The position numbers and the translations under genes are program-made. Under the pieces are notes generated by a model. The model was not told the DNA's origin and ran no database searches. It saw nothing but the letters and a program-made list of their open reading frames with translations. From Sthenelais limicola (taxonomy: Eukaryota; Annelida; Polychaeta; Phyllodocida; Sigalionidae), in contig OW804097.1 in NCBI GenBank assembly GCA_942159475.1, positions 2,521,357 to 2,585,356 on the forward strand: 64,000 bases of DNA. The letters run 5' to 3'. Positions 35,461 through 47,159 of the stretch are shown here, piece after piece (position 1 is the first letter of the stretch; each line of letters starts with the position of its first letter).

Positions 35461-38400
35461 TGAAATTATCTGGAATTATCTTAACAAGGCGATACTATTT
35501 ACAAAGAATAAAAGACTCACCTTTTTTCTTCTTTTTCGCTGCGGGAAACAAAAGATAAACTTATAGTTGATTTAATTGGATTATAGTTGATATTAAGTAT
35601 ATATAATATAGTTCAATGGAAAGATTGGCGGTAAGAAATGGCAGAGAAGCAGTAAAATGTACACAGTAGAATTATGGAAAAAAGAATAAATGACCTAAAA
35701 TAAGAGTAAAAAAGTACCTGGTGGAGTTTCGAACTCATCACTGGAGTTTGTGGCAAATGAAGTTTGGGAAGAGAATTGAGCTGAAGTTGAAGCCTGTAAG
35801 ATGTAATTTGATGACGTGAAGTTAATTGCTAGGTAAGTGTTCGCAAATGTTTAGTGCACTTTAGTGTTTAGTGAAATTGGTAATCATTAGCAGTAGAAGT
35901 TGAAGTCTAGAAACGAATAGGAAGTTGCTATTCGTTCTTACCGTCGGGGTGACTTGATTCCGTCGGCGCAATTCACCTGAAGGTGATGAAGGTTGGATCA
36001 AAGTAAAATGAGAAATCATTTAATATCATGCATTTAATATCACAATGACGATATTGTTCAACTAAGGGAGGAAATATTTATTTATATTTATTTATTGAAT
36101 AAAGACACAATAAAATTTGCAATATTTTGGGAAAAAGGGATGGTCGCTTATAATGCAGGCGCTAATGGAAATATTTATCTGTACTATTAATAAGTAATAT
36201 AAGTAATCACTAAGTAGTATTACTAATTAGACAAAGTGGCTATCAACAGGCAAACAAATTTGTAAATACCTTATAACTTTGGAATATCTAGCAGATGTTA
36301 ATAGTACGTTGTAGTAAAATTAAGTTAGTAACTTAGTTAGAGTAATGATTTAAACAAAAAGATAAGTCTATGGATAAATTGAAGTTAGATAATGTGACAC
36401 GCGGAAAAAAATCATATATCTGCACACCTGCCTTCCCCGTACACCTGTATTTCGCAAGCAATAAAGAGGCAACGGTTAGTCGTGTCACACAAGTATGATT
36501 AGAAAGAAAGGCCACACTATGTGAAAAAATGAATAAATACAAAGAAATAACAAGTAATAACAATAACAAGTTAGATTAGTTTAGTGGTACCAATTGTAAA
36601 TCATCAGACAGGTTGAGAGAACTCACATATTGGCGACCACAATCGCACGGTCCGCAAGCCCCATCAGCATGCCTGCAAAAGTGTAATGCAAAATGCCTGG
36701 TGATTGGCAGTGATAGTGAGTGGCAGGAATAATTACAGAGTGAGTATTCAAATTAAATATTGTTAATTGAGATGTATTAAAGTGCACAGGTTATATGTAC
36801 TCACCGGCTGCGAGGCAATCAGTGTCACTGTGTAATTAATAAAAAAATAAAAATTATTTTTAGAATGAGAGATGAATTGGAAGAGTAAATCATCAAGAGT
36901 GGATAATTGATTGATTAATTATTTGAGAAATTGGCACTAGTGTATGTAGCAGTTGCAATAGCCAAAAAGAATCTAATTTGATAATAATGGAAGTTAGGAA
37001 GTTCGAAATGATTATCACCGGAGGATTATATTGGGGGGGGGGGGGGCCTCATAATGATATAGAATTAAATTCCTTAAAATAATGATACTATTCAATGACC
37101 TACCGTACTTCCAGGGGCGGAATAGGGGTTGTTGCCTGCGAAAGGGCGTCCCTCAGGCGCGTGGCCTCTTGCTGCAGGGTGTTTACTCCTCCGCGGAGTT
37201 GTCTGACTTGTTCGCGGAGTTGTCTGACTTCTCCGCGGAGAGGTACACACCTGCAGTAATAGTTGAGTTGGATGAGCGATTGGTCTGAAAAAGTATATGA
37301 AATTAGCCTATAGTAGTAATTGTAACAATCAGAGAAAATAGAAAATAACAGTCTTACATTAAATACATCAAACAGATACATGAATTCAATGGAGTTAACG
37401 AAAGAAGACAGAAAAAGAAAAAATATTAGTTATTACTATTTGAATTGAGTTAAATAAAGAAGAAAGTAACAAATAGTTCGTAACAATAATAATATTGTGA
37501 ACTTACAATGTTCAAAGGCAAAGACCGTACTGAAATATAAAGTAGAATATTATGGACGAGTGTAAATGACAATATAAGTCATAATCTGTAGTTACTATTT
37601 CATTTTTTTTTTCTTAAAAGTTTGTATTCAACCTATCAACAAATCATTTCTTCGATAAGACAATTTCACATCGTACCCTAGCTTCAATTGAACATTGCTA
37701 ATTATTTAAACTGGAGAGGAGAAAATTGTCGTATTTAAGTTCACTTATGTACGGAGATTAACTCATTAATGAACGGAAATTATATCTTGACAATTTGATA
37801 GTAGGGTGACGTGACGTTTTTTGTTTTTTTTTCAAATAGAAACACCTCTTATTCGATTTCTATTTAACATGTACTGAGGACGACTTGTTGGTAGCATCAA
37901 TGATTTATGTACGAGGTATGACATTTTTGTGCCCAGTCATGCGAGATTACTCCGATTTAACAATTTTGTTATATCTAACGTATGTACTGATGTACGGAGA
38001 ATGTACGGAGAATCACTTCTTGGCAGCACGAAGAAGCTATTTTTTAGACTCAACAGCTTAGCTTCTAGCTATACTATTGATAGTAATTATGGTTTGTGTG
38101 CTTACTTTGTAAAGTATTATTATTATTATTATTATTATGACCCTCTGAAGAAGCCCAAGAAAGGCGAAAAGCATCAGGGTCGCCAAATAAAAGACTACAA
38201 AAGTACGAACATGGTCGTTTTCAGTTGATTCAACTATTAATTATTATTATTATTGTAAAGTAATACATGTGTACATGTTCAAATTCCTGGTCAGATATTT
38301 TAAAGTATTCTTTCCATTTTTCAAACTTCTCCATGTTCAACTTTTTTTTTTCCACTATGGCTTGGTGAATTATTCTATAATCATACATTACCATCATACA

Positions 38401-39673
38401 TTTAAGTAATAAAATTAATATATAAAATTTGAATTTGAATTTTATTATTGTTATGCTGTTAAGATGTCAAAATGCCTCATAAAGGTCAAGGTCAAAGGTC
38501 ATTAATCAGAAGGTATTTTGCAAATAACTCTGAAAATAATGCACTGACATATTAGGTCAAATAAAAACAGTTTTAGGGGACATCATTTCCTATAGGTGAA
38601 TTCATATCAATCACTTGATTCTAAACCCATTAGATAATTTATTCATTGATTAATTATTTAATTTTTTCACTTTTGGTTTTCAAACGTCAATAATTAAAAT
38701 TCCTCAAAAATTACAAAGTGGAAGTTGGCAGATTCGATATCAGGAGATTCTGGAGATTTTGAATCAATCAAAAGTTTTTTGTTGGAGCGACAATTCAACG
38801 TTTGCCAAATAAATGATGGACTATTAAAATTACCATTAAAAATGAAGCCAGACCATAAGCTCCATAGGCTTTGCACTGTCTCATTGATTGCTCATTTTCT
38901 CAAAAAGTGGCACGAATATCATGGAGAAGTTTTGGGATATTATAGTAAATACTATTAGCAATTGGAAACTGGTGTCAAAAAGTAGTGCCCAAAATCGGGA
39001 ACGAAAATCATTTTCTAGCCATATTCTGAGGCTCAGCTGATGGCCTATATAGAAGGGAGGCACAGAGGCCGGGTATTAAGGGAGAGAGAAGGGAGCGAGG
39101 GGGATGGCATGGTTTTGGTTAGGTTAGGTGTGACAGGACGGACCCTCGGTCATGGTGCTGTAATGTATGGCCTGTTATGTAATACGTGGCGGCGCCACAG
39201 AGGCGTGAAATTTCCACTTGTGGCCAGTACTGGACATATTCATGTTTGTTTCCAGTATGTGACCTAGTATCTTTCCAGTATGTGACTTAGTATCTTTCCA
39301 GTATAGTGACCTAGTATCTATCCTAATAGGTATAGGTAGCTATTACTTATTAAATAGGGTATCACAAGAACAACAGTAAGTACCGATATCGTTATCCGGT
39401 AGTAAGAAGGCCCGATGTTTCTAACCCCGGTCGGGTACAGTGCAATGAGGGAGATATGATAGAGGATGCATCATTTTAAAGTGAGATTTGAATTGCAGGG
39501 ATGCGTTCAACAAACTTGACGAAGTAAAATATGTATATATGTATATGCAGTTACCATAAGATAATTAGTACTTACACGGTCTGGGGTACATTGCACGTGG
39601 GGCAATATACCTCACGTACACCCTCCGTCACTTCCCTGACATCAAGGAAGGCAGAGCATTCACACCGCATCAT
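34850..39673 (-). CDS. Cys-motif, coiled-coil, poly-Lys protein from microexons
   Basis: Eleven coding exons on the minus strand, 5' to 3': 39576-39676 (ATG at 39671-39673), 37507-37529, 37104-37284, 36805-36827, 36627-36672, 36428-36444, 35942-35976, 35718-35793, 35521-35538, 35152-35240 and 34850-34945. All have consensus acceptors and donors, and the frame is open across all ten junctions, giving 233 residues. The N-terminus has paired cysteines (MMRCECS, then YCPTCNVPQ), a possible zinc site. A Leu/Arg heptad segment follows (GEVRQLREQVRQLRGGVNTL), a likely coiled coil. Then come a Ser/Thr-rich stretch, AKKKKK (a nuclear localisation-like run encoded mainly by an 18-nt exon), and an acidic C-terminus (IPETDTDSDRSPFDP, ending WIPDPE). 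The family is not recognised. A nuclear, self-associating protein is a reasonable inference. Confidence 0.75.
35376..35460 (+). repeat. GA/GT microsatellite
   Basis: Mixed (GA)n and (GT)n runs lie inside an intron of the minus-strand gene. Confidence 0.95.
38725..38958 (+). CDS. Doubtful 77-codon ORF
   Basis: The frame (ESIKSFLLERQFNVCQ, later LIAHFLKKWHEYHGEVLGYY) has protein-like composition and ends at TAG. It lacks an ATG near its start and lies beside a piece of the Harbinger-like repeat (38955-39045). It may be a fragment of a mobile-element gene or chance, and it lies in an intron of the opposite-strand gene. Confidence 0.2.
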   Translation: MADSISGDSGDFESIKSFLLERQFNVCQINDGLLKLPLKMKPDHKLHRLCTVSLIAHFLKKWHEYHGEVLGYYSKYY

Positions 39674-39982
39674 TTTCTGTACAAAAGAGTAGTAGTGATT
39701 TAGTTTCGAAGTCCAAGTACCGATTAGTATTAGCGCAAATTAAATAACAAATACGATGACAAATATGAAGTTTGGAATTTAACATTGACATTACATTTGG
39801 GTCTACATAGCATTTTCAGTCAAACTGAAAGCTACTGAACCATCTCCAATTAAAACGAAGTGAACGATCACAAGTTGTCCAAAAATAGTACACTCGACAA
39901 CTCATGTATAGTATGGGTCAACAGAGAATAAATGAATGGAGAAGAATAAAGGATAAAGAATAAAGGATAGAAAGATACTCAC

Positions 39983-40100
39983 GGAATATTCGTGTGGATG
40001 TGCTGCCTGCTGTGTGGATGTCCGGAGTAGATGTGCTGCCTGCTGCCGCTGCCGCGTGGACCACGTTGTGGACCACGTTCAGCCCATGGCGACACTATGC
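39983..40100 (-). other. Probable 5' noncoding exon and promoter of the minus gene
   Basis: Reading the minus strand, a GC-rich segment ends at a consensus donor (gtgagtat) at 39982-39975. It has no usable ATG (only ATGGGCTGA), so it fits a leader exon joined to the ATG exon at 39676. A TATA-like ttttatag lies just upstream on that strand near 40118. Confidence 0.4.
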
Positions 40101-40369
40101 GGAAATGAAGCGCACTATAAAAGTAGGTCAGTTAATCACAGTGGATGATATGACGTGAGAAATGATAACAAATGAATATGGACCGTAGGTAGAGTAGGGA
40201 TGCGGAAATGATGAGACAGACATCAGAATATAATATATTAGTCACGTTAAACATTGCCCGAGTTATGGGCGGTAAAGAAAAAAGAATGCGGTATTACGGA
40301 GATTCGATGATAGGGGGACTATGATAAAGCCTCGGTCACCGTTTACCAGTCATCGTAGCCCCGATGTAA

Positions 40370-40710
40370 GAGTCATCGTAAGCCCGTAGAATTTTGTACC
40401 GATACCGGTCATCGCGGCGATACGCGGCGATACCGGTCATCGCGGGCCGTTGTTAGTATCCCCGGTCCGATACCGGTCCGGTACCGGTGTAAAAATTACC
40501 CGACCCGATATAAACCCGTTATCGGAATACCGAGAATTATAGTACCCATTACGGTCTTCCATAAATTACGGTAACATGCCGCGGGAAAAATTTACAGCGA
40601 GGGTGTGGCATCGTTCCATTAACGCTTGAATTTATGACGGCCGTCGTAACGTTGGCGTAACCTAACGTCGACGGCCGCCCCACTTTCAATGCTTAGCAGA
40701 CGACGTAACG
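40370..40710. promoter_or_regulatory. CpG-rich block with repeated ACCGGT palindromes
   Basis: Several ACCGGT palindromes occur in about 100 bp (40395-40495), with gataccggtcatcgcgg twice. They are followed by palindromes such as gacggccgtc and cgtcgacg. The CpG density is unusual for this AT-rich window. It lies upstream of the minus-strand gene's leader exon, so a promoter role is possible. Confidence 0.35.
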
Positions 40711-40827
40711 TCATGGCATGGCGTGTCCCTATGACAACGCTTGACTACTTCTATAATATATCCATGATCATCATTTGAGTAGGCAAGGATTATGAGGATG
40801 TTGAGGATGATGAGGATATTTCTGCCT

Positions 40828-41045
40828 GAACAGGAAGTGCTTATTTAACCATGTGACATTGCTGGCTATGACGTCATGGATATAAATATAAATTAAGACA
40901 TAGGAGAGGTAATGACGTCATCAATATAAATATAGATTAAGCTGGGTGTGTATAAATTGCCAGGGTGGAAATACCACACAGCCGGCAGGGACTTGATCAC
41001 TTATCACACGACATGAAATTTAACTGTAATGTAGGCTATTGACTG
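40828..41045 (+). promoter_or_regulatory. Promoter-like cassette, copy 1
   Basis: Two perfect CRE sites (TGACGTCA at 40869 and 40913) precede a TATA box (tataaat at 40951-40957). The block is duplicated at 42250-42530 with the same order of elements. Downstream in both copies is an ATGAAATTTAACTG; here that frame stops after nine codons (41013-41042). Confidence 0.45.
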
Positions 41046-42249
41046 AATACGCACGTTGCGACTTCCCTAGTTGGCTCTTCACAAGAGGCAAAAGGAGGTA
41101 GAAAAGGTGCATCCAGCACTACTGCGCCACACATGCTCACTTCCACGCCTATGGTGGCGCGAGTGCGGCATCAACATTAGTCCATTTTGGATCAGATTTT
41201 GGGTGTTTTTGTGTGCAATTGTGGTACAACAGACCATGACTGTACTAACGGTCTATTTTTTCGTTTCCTATGTTCCCATTGGCTAACTGCCCAAAGTCAG
41301 ACCCAGTCTATCAACCGTTTTCCTCGATGCCCATTGGCCCCCCTGCGAGACACACCCCTGGCCTGCCACCGCGGGAGTGGCCGGACGCGATTCTCTGTCT
41401 AGTCAGGCTAGCTGTAGCCTACTGTCAGGCAAGGCCAAATTTTGCAATCGCGTCCGCACCGGTGCCGTTGGAACGGTGAATAGAGCTTCAAGTGGCTTTT
41501 TTCTGTTTCTTTCTATCGCCATTTGCCGTCGATGTATGGTGATTTGAATGGGTACTAACCTTTAATAATTTTAAATGTTCCTGGTGCCTCTATATATATA
41601 TAGGCCCGCATGTTTCACCAACTGGGCATAGCCATAGTTCGTTGACGTTTTTGCACTTTCGAAGGGAAGGGTGAGTGCGCTAAGTAGGCTGTATAGTGCA
41701 ACTGAAATGGCTATGTGGGTCATGCCGAAAGTATCTGGCGACTGGACCAGAAAGTAGTCTCTCCACAGACCCACTATCCCAGGGTGGCACATGCATGCGT
41801 GTGGGTCCGGGTATGGAATAGACCAGAAAGCAGGTAAAAGATGGAGTGTGTTATCCCAACCGGAACGGAATTTTGCAGAGTTCCCTTCCTTTCACTTAGG
41901 CTACCGCAGTAAAAAGCGGCACATTTCATCCGAACGGTCTAATGGCTGACTGGGAGGAGGTTGTGTTTCATATGTTAGTTGATGAGAGGTTAGTAAAGAA
42001 TGATTTGTTTTTTTCGGTTACTGTTAGTTTGTGTAAGGTTGATGATGGTGGGATCTGATCCATTATGGACTAAAATCAATAAACCACTCAGATTTTAGCG
42101 TTTGAACGGTCTGTAGGCCCAGTGATGCCACTTGGCCTGCGGCCTCGTGACGTCTCTGGGCCTTTAGTCGGGCGCACACCTTTTAGTAAACATTGCCCAA
42201 TGGCTAATTAGCGACTAGCTGTATTGCATGGCTTAAGTTTACTAAGGCA

Positions 42250-42630
42250 GTTATATAGTCCCCTACAGGAAGTGATTATTTAACCATGTGACATTACTGG
42301 CTATGACTTCATGGATATAAATATAAATTAAGACATAAGAGAGGTAATGACGTCAAGGATATGAATAAAGAGTAAGCTATAAGCTGGGTATGTATAAATT
42401 GCCAGGTTGGAAATACCACACAGCCAGCAATAATGCTAATGATAGCCTATCATAATCATACTTCATTGTGTAAAGACTAAACATGATTTCACACAAAATG
42501 AAATTTAACTGGAATGTATTGACTGAAGAGTCAATGGTGTCCGATGTGAAGGAATTTAGGATTCTTGGCCTGTGATCAACAATAACTCTGATACCATTTA
42601 TACTTTATACTTTTGTGGGTGAATAAATAT
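42250..42630 (+). promoter_or_regulatory. Promoter-like cassette, copy 2, with tiny ORF
   Basis: Copy of 40828-41045: one CRE is mutated (tgacttca) and one intact (42348-42355), and TATA lies at 42393-42399. The downstream ATG at 42498 opens 25 codons (MKFNWNVLTEESMVSDV) to a TGA at 42573-42575. An AATAAA follows at about 42622. The order CRE, TATA, short ORF, polyadenylation signal could be a very small transcription unit. Translation is unproven. Confidence 0.4.
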
Positions 42631-42729
42631 GCAAGAAATGGTTGTATTTCACCCACATTGATTGTTGTGTAATGTGCAGGTTAGTCTCTAGTATAACTCC
42701 CTAACCTCCCCCTACCAGTAATCATGCAC

Positions 42730-43185
42730 GCTGAATACAATCTCAGTAAATGTACAAAAAAGTAAAGCCATGAGCATAGCCCTGCGTAAAACAAATACAA
42801 ACACAAACACAAACGCATTAAGCCTTAACAACGCTGTCTTGGAGCACATCACACAATACAAGTACCTTGGCCTAGAAATCGATGACGGTCTAACATTCAA
42901 CCCACACCTAACCACAAAAATCAAACAGGGAATACAGAGACTCACACCTTCTCCACCTAGCATATGAGATGAGTCATGATAAAAGATACCTTGACAACAG
43001 AAACATCAATCTGCAAAGTCTGGCAAAGAGTAAAGTCATAAAAATACCAATGACAAAAACAGAGAGGATCAGAAAATCATTTATTGTACAAGCCCCAACC
43101 CTTTTCAATAAAATCCCACCAGCTGGGACACTGGTCGAATTCAGAATATACCTTGAAGAAAACTTCTTCTCCCACATGGGATAAC
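42730..43185 (+). pseudogene. 3' fragment of a non-LTR retrotransposon RT ORF
   Basis: The frame ITQYKYLGLEIDDGLTFNPH is the post-catalytic segment typical of CR1/L2/jockey-type reverse transcriptases. After a frame break near 42960, RKSFIVQAPTLFNKIPPAG and the YLEENFFSHMG end match the usual C-terminus. Domains upstream of this are missing and the frame is broken, so it is a dead 5'-truncated copy. It belongs to a different family from the 48.9-52.6 kb element. Confidence 0.8.
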
Positions 43186-44580
43186 GGGGAGACCGCAGCA
43201 TCGATCTCTATCGGGCAGTAAAATTATTATAAAACTAGTCAAAAATATTTATACAATTGTGAAGGATGTGGATGGAAATTGGGGCCAGTATTCGCCAGAA
43301 CGTTACCCCACATACATTTAGACCCTCTAGTCATCATAACATCTAAAGAATGTAAAATATATAAACAGCAGTCAACGCAGTGTTCGCAAGAATGCCAGGA
43401 CCTAGCTGATTTTGAAAATGGGATATACTACCTGTATAAGCACACAATCCATTTTCTCTCATTTTTATCCAGCAAACCTTAATTGACCCAAATTTAACAA
43501 ATGGACGATGTCCACAAAAAATTATACACAAGGGAACTCAATATCATGAGTCACACCTTGATGAAGATATAGCTAGTGCATCCCATTGCCTTAGTGTAGG
43601 TAACTAGTCACTTTATACCCCTGTATCCCGTTAATTGTAACTTAAAAGTCCAGATGTTTGTGGCACCAGTAGGACTATCGTCACAATTTGATGCGATTGA
43701 AGGGAAGCCTAAATATGGAATGTTTTTGTACGTTGACATTGCCCACCATCCCGCCCTGCTTCCCCCACTCTCTCCACCTTGTTAATGTTAGGCCCTATTG
43801 TGTAATACCTGCTCCCCACTGTAGCGCCGTGACCAAGCGCTACTGGGGGGCAGGGAGGGAAGCGTGAGCGTGAGTCTCAGCGAGGAGCAAGCGTTCAACA
43901 TTCGAGCATTGGGAAAGGTAGACATGCGCTGGCAGATCATGGTATGTGGCTTACGAGTACAATATAGACACTATGAACCCCAACGTTTTGCTTCTTAAAC
44001 ATGTTGAGGAAGTGAATTCTGGCATTAGTTTTTTATCTGGATGACGAAAACATAGGATATCGGGACATCAAGCCAAGTTTTACAGACCCATTTAGCCGCT
44101 CCAGGGGACTGGTGGTGCGCTCTAGTGCCTGTGGGAGAATCAGGATTCCTTTTAAGGAATGCCACTGCACCATTGCGTCTAGTCTAAGGGACCCTCTGGA
44201 AGAGCTTTGGCTGCCACAAAAGAGGACCGACCCATTTCCGATGGAAAATATCTATACTTTTATCATGTACTGTCTTTGGAAATAAACAATATACATACAC
44301 ATACATACATGTTAACTACAGTGTGAGGAGGATGTATGGCAACTTCCCCCATTATCACCCACACATTCCACCACAAGGTTGATCATATGTTTTGTAAATA
44401 TGCTATTTACCCAATTAATTATTTGATAATTACAGGGTGTCATTGATCAATAAAAGCATGAGTGAGTGTTTATAAACTGATAATTGATGCTTGATGATAA
44501 CTGATAATTGATAATTGATGTCAAATAATATATCATGTCTCAATTATTGAATAAAATAATTCATTGCATTTGTCTTTTGA
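43186..44580. other. Intergenic
   Basis: No supported gene. An ORF at 43279-43482 has no start or splice support. A hairpin lies near 43810-43850 (ccccactgtagcgc against gcgctactgggggg). Short degenerate repeats of gataattgat lie near 44490. Confidence 0.4.
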
Positions 44581-44965
44581 CATTTGTTGTCTTTTGACAT
44601 TTGTTGTTTGATCGATATGACAAATAACCATACACATACACACTCTCGCTCACTCTCACTCTCTTACTCACTCTCTCACACTCTCTCCCTTTGCCCTCTG
44701 CCTCTCCACTCTCCTTTCCTCTCTCTCTCTCCCTTAAAGTTCCTCTCACCCTTTCCTCTCTCCCTGTCCTCTCTCCCTTTCCTCTCTCTGTTTCTATCTC
44801 TTCCTTTCCTCTCTTCATTTCCTCTTTCTTCCCTCCTACTTTTCCTCTCCCCTTTCCTCTCCCCCTTTCCTCTCTCTCCCTTTCCTGTCTGGTGACATGT
44901 CGGTGCTAGAGACAGGGAGAGGGAGGGTGGAAAGGGGAGGTAGAGACATACAAACGCCTCACAAT
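44573..44965 (+). repeat. CT-rich simple repeat block, copy 1
   Basis: Starts ttgtcttttgacatttgttg, then CT-rich low-complexity sequence, and ends gacatgtcggtgctagagac followed by GA-rich sequence. The same ordered block recurs at 45413-45790. All frames stay open because of composition; no gene is implied. Confidence 0.85.
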
Positions 44966-45007
44966 ATAATGTGATCAATTGGAAAGAAATATTTGTTAGA
45001 CCCTACA

Positions 45008-45410
45008 AAACGACCTGCGAGTCAAAATTGCATGCCTTTCAGTACAGAATTTTACACAGAACTATTACCAGCAACGATGTACTAAAGATGTTCGAAAAAA
45101 AGTAGACTCACCCACATGCTCTTTTTGCCAAGCTAAGGACAACATAATTCATTTTTTTGTCAAATGTCCAGAAACCAAAAAGCTATGGGAGAAAGTATTA
45201 ACAGCTGTATGTTCGATGGGCCATTTAAACTCATCCAGAAGTGGTAAACCACCCTTTGAAACAAAAAATGGCAAAATTCAATTTAAAACAGAAGATATTA
45301 TCTTTGGTATCACAATAAATGACACAAGCTCGAAAATCGTGAACTGGATAATACTAAATGTAAAGTTCTTTATACACAGGCAAAAACTCCTCCATCAGGG
45401 AAAAATTGCT
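45008..45410 (+). pseudogene. L1/Tx1-type LINE C-terminal fragment
   Basis: The frame SKLHAFQYRILHRTITSNDV, then after a one-base shift in an A run, PTCSFCQAKDNIIHFFVKCP, shows the CxxC..H..C motif found at the C-terminus of L1/Tx1 retrotransposon ORF2. Nothing of the reverse transcriptase core is present. The CT-rich block that follows, and recurs upstream, probably belongs to the element's 3' region or its insertion site. Confidence 0.7.
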
Positions 45411-45412
45411 TT

Positions 45413-45960
45413 GTTGTCTTTTGACATTTGTCGTTTGATCGATATGACAAATAACCATACACATACACACTCTCGCTCATTCTCACTCTCTTACTCACTC
45501 TCTCACACTCTCTCCCTTTGCCCTCTCCCTCTCCACTCTCCTTTCCTCCCTCTCTTTTCCTCTCTCTGTTTCCATGTCTCCCTTTCCTCTCTCCCTGTCC
45601 TCTCTCCCTTTCCTCTCTCTGTTTCTATCTCTTCCTTTCCTCTCTTCCTTTCCTCTCTGTCTTCCCTCCTACTTTTCCTCTCCCCTTTCCTCTCCCCTTT
45701 CCTCTCTCTCCCTTTCCTGTCTGGTGACATGTCGGTGCTAGAGACAGGGAGAGGGAGGGTGGAAAGGGGAGGTAGAGACATACACACACAAAGAGAGAGA
45801 GAGAGAGAGGGGGAGGGAGAGAGAGGGAGAGAAAAGGAGGATTGAGAGAATAGTGATATGGGGGGAGGGTAGAGAAAGACACACACACACAAAGGGAGAG
45901 GGAGATTGAGAGACAGAGAGGGATAGAGAGAGGGAAAGAGAAAGACACAGAGAGAGAGTC
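45413..45960 (+). repeat. CT/GA-rich simple repeat block, copy 2
   Basis: Second copy of the 44573 block, extended by (GA)n and (CA)n tracts to about 45960. Low complexity; long ORFs across it on both strands are artefacts. Confidence 0.88.
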
Positions 45961-46342
45961 TTAAATGTGTTAAATATTTACAGATTTCTGGTATGAATAG
46001 ATGATGTATATGTTGACAGCTGACACCATAAGTCTTCCACTAGTGCACTATGCTCCACTTGTACTGACATCTTGGCCCTGACACACTTGTCTGTACAGCT
46101 ATTTTAAACATACAATATGATGGCCTTATTTCCCTCACAGTTACTCTAGCTTAGCGTTGCTCACTTGTCCATATGCTATTAATTACTCTATGAAGTTTTC
46201 ATCACCATATATTTAATTAAGAAAAAAAAGTTTTTGATAGATTTAGAAATTAATGTATTTAAAGTTTTTAAGCTCGTTTAAATATGGTTTGAGATGTTTA
46301 TTGGTTGCTGAGTAAATCAAGAGTGGCAGGACTTGCAGCTCC

Positions 46343-46561
46343 AATATGATACCAGTGATGTTCCCAAGTATAAAAGGCAAGTAATAGATAAGTAAACATG
46401 CACACTGTAACAATACAATATGATACCAGCGATGTTCCCAAGTATAAAAGGCAAGTAATAGATAAATAAACATGCACACTGTAACAATACAATATGATAC
46501 CAGCGATGTTCCCAAGTATAAAAGGCAAGTAACAGTAAACATGCACACTGTAACAATGTAA
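46343..46561 (+). repeat. 74-bp tandem repeat, three copies
   Basis: Copies begin with aatatgataccag at 46343, 46417 and 46491. Upstream (46288-46340) lies gagatgtttattggt and then aaatcaagagtggcaggact. The same sequence is also found upstream of the big satellite array at 59490-59535. Confidence 0.9.
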
Positions 46562-46639
46562 TATGTTAATAGCAGATAAAACAAAGAAAGTGAGAAACAG
46601 TCTAGGTTTAGAGTCGACTCAGAGGCGACTCAGAGTCGA

Positions 46640-47037
46640 CTCAGAGTTGGAAAGGGAGAGAAGAAAGGGAGAGAGGAAAGGGAGAGAGGAATGGGATAGA
46701 GGAAAGGGTGAGAGGAACTTTAAGGGAGAGAGAAGAAAGAGAGAGAGGAAAGGGAGAGAGGAATGGGATAGAGGAAAGGGTGAGAGGAACTTTAAGGGAG
46801 AGAGAAGAAGGAGAGAGAGGAAAGGGAGAGAGGAATGGGATAGAGGAAAGGGTGAGAGGAACTTTAAGGGAGAGAGAAGAAAGGGAGAGAGGAAAGGGAA
46901 AGAGGAATGGGATAGAGGAAAGGGTGAGAGGAACTTTAAAGGAGAGAGAAGAAGGAGAGAGAGGAAAGGGAGAGAGGAATGGGATAGAGGAAAGGGTGAG
47001 AGGAACTTTAAGGGAGAGAGAGGAAAGGGAGAGATGA
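46640..47037 (+). repeat. 72-bp GA-rich tandem repeat, five copies
   Basis: The landmark ggaactttaa recurs at 46714, 46786, 46858, 46930 and 47002, exactly 72 bp apart. Because 72 is divisible by three and the unit lacks stops, both strands show long spurious ORFs. Confidence 0.95.
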
Positions 47038-47159
47038 CTCCTGCCAAACTGAGGGAAAACCTCTTGCTCCAATCCGCAAAATTCCATTAAAATCCCATTA
47101 AAACACAATTAGGATTTATAACATACAAAATAAAGTATTGATGATGGTGATATCTGGAC

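Noticed and set aside
43279..43482. 67-codon ORF after the LINE fragment
   Set aside because: No motif, splice support or promoter; it could be decayed element sequence but cannot be assigned.
44561..45948. Several ORFs of 70-209 codons rich in Ser, Leu, Pro or Arg, Glu
   Set aside because: They cross CT/GA low-complexity DNA; only the LINE-derived segment 45008-45410 has protein meaning.
46563..47108. Long ORFs of 109-175 codons on both strands
   Set aside because: They are produced by a stop-free 72-bp GA-rich repeat whose length is a multiple of three.
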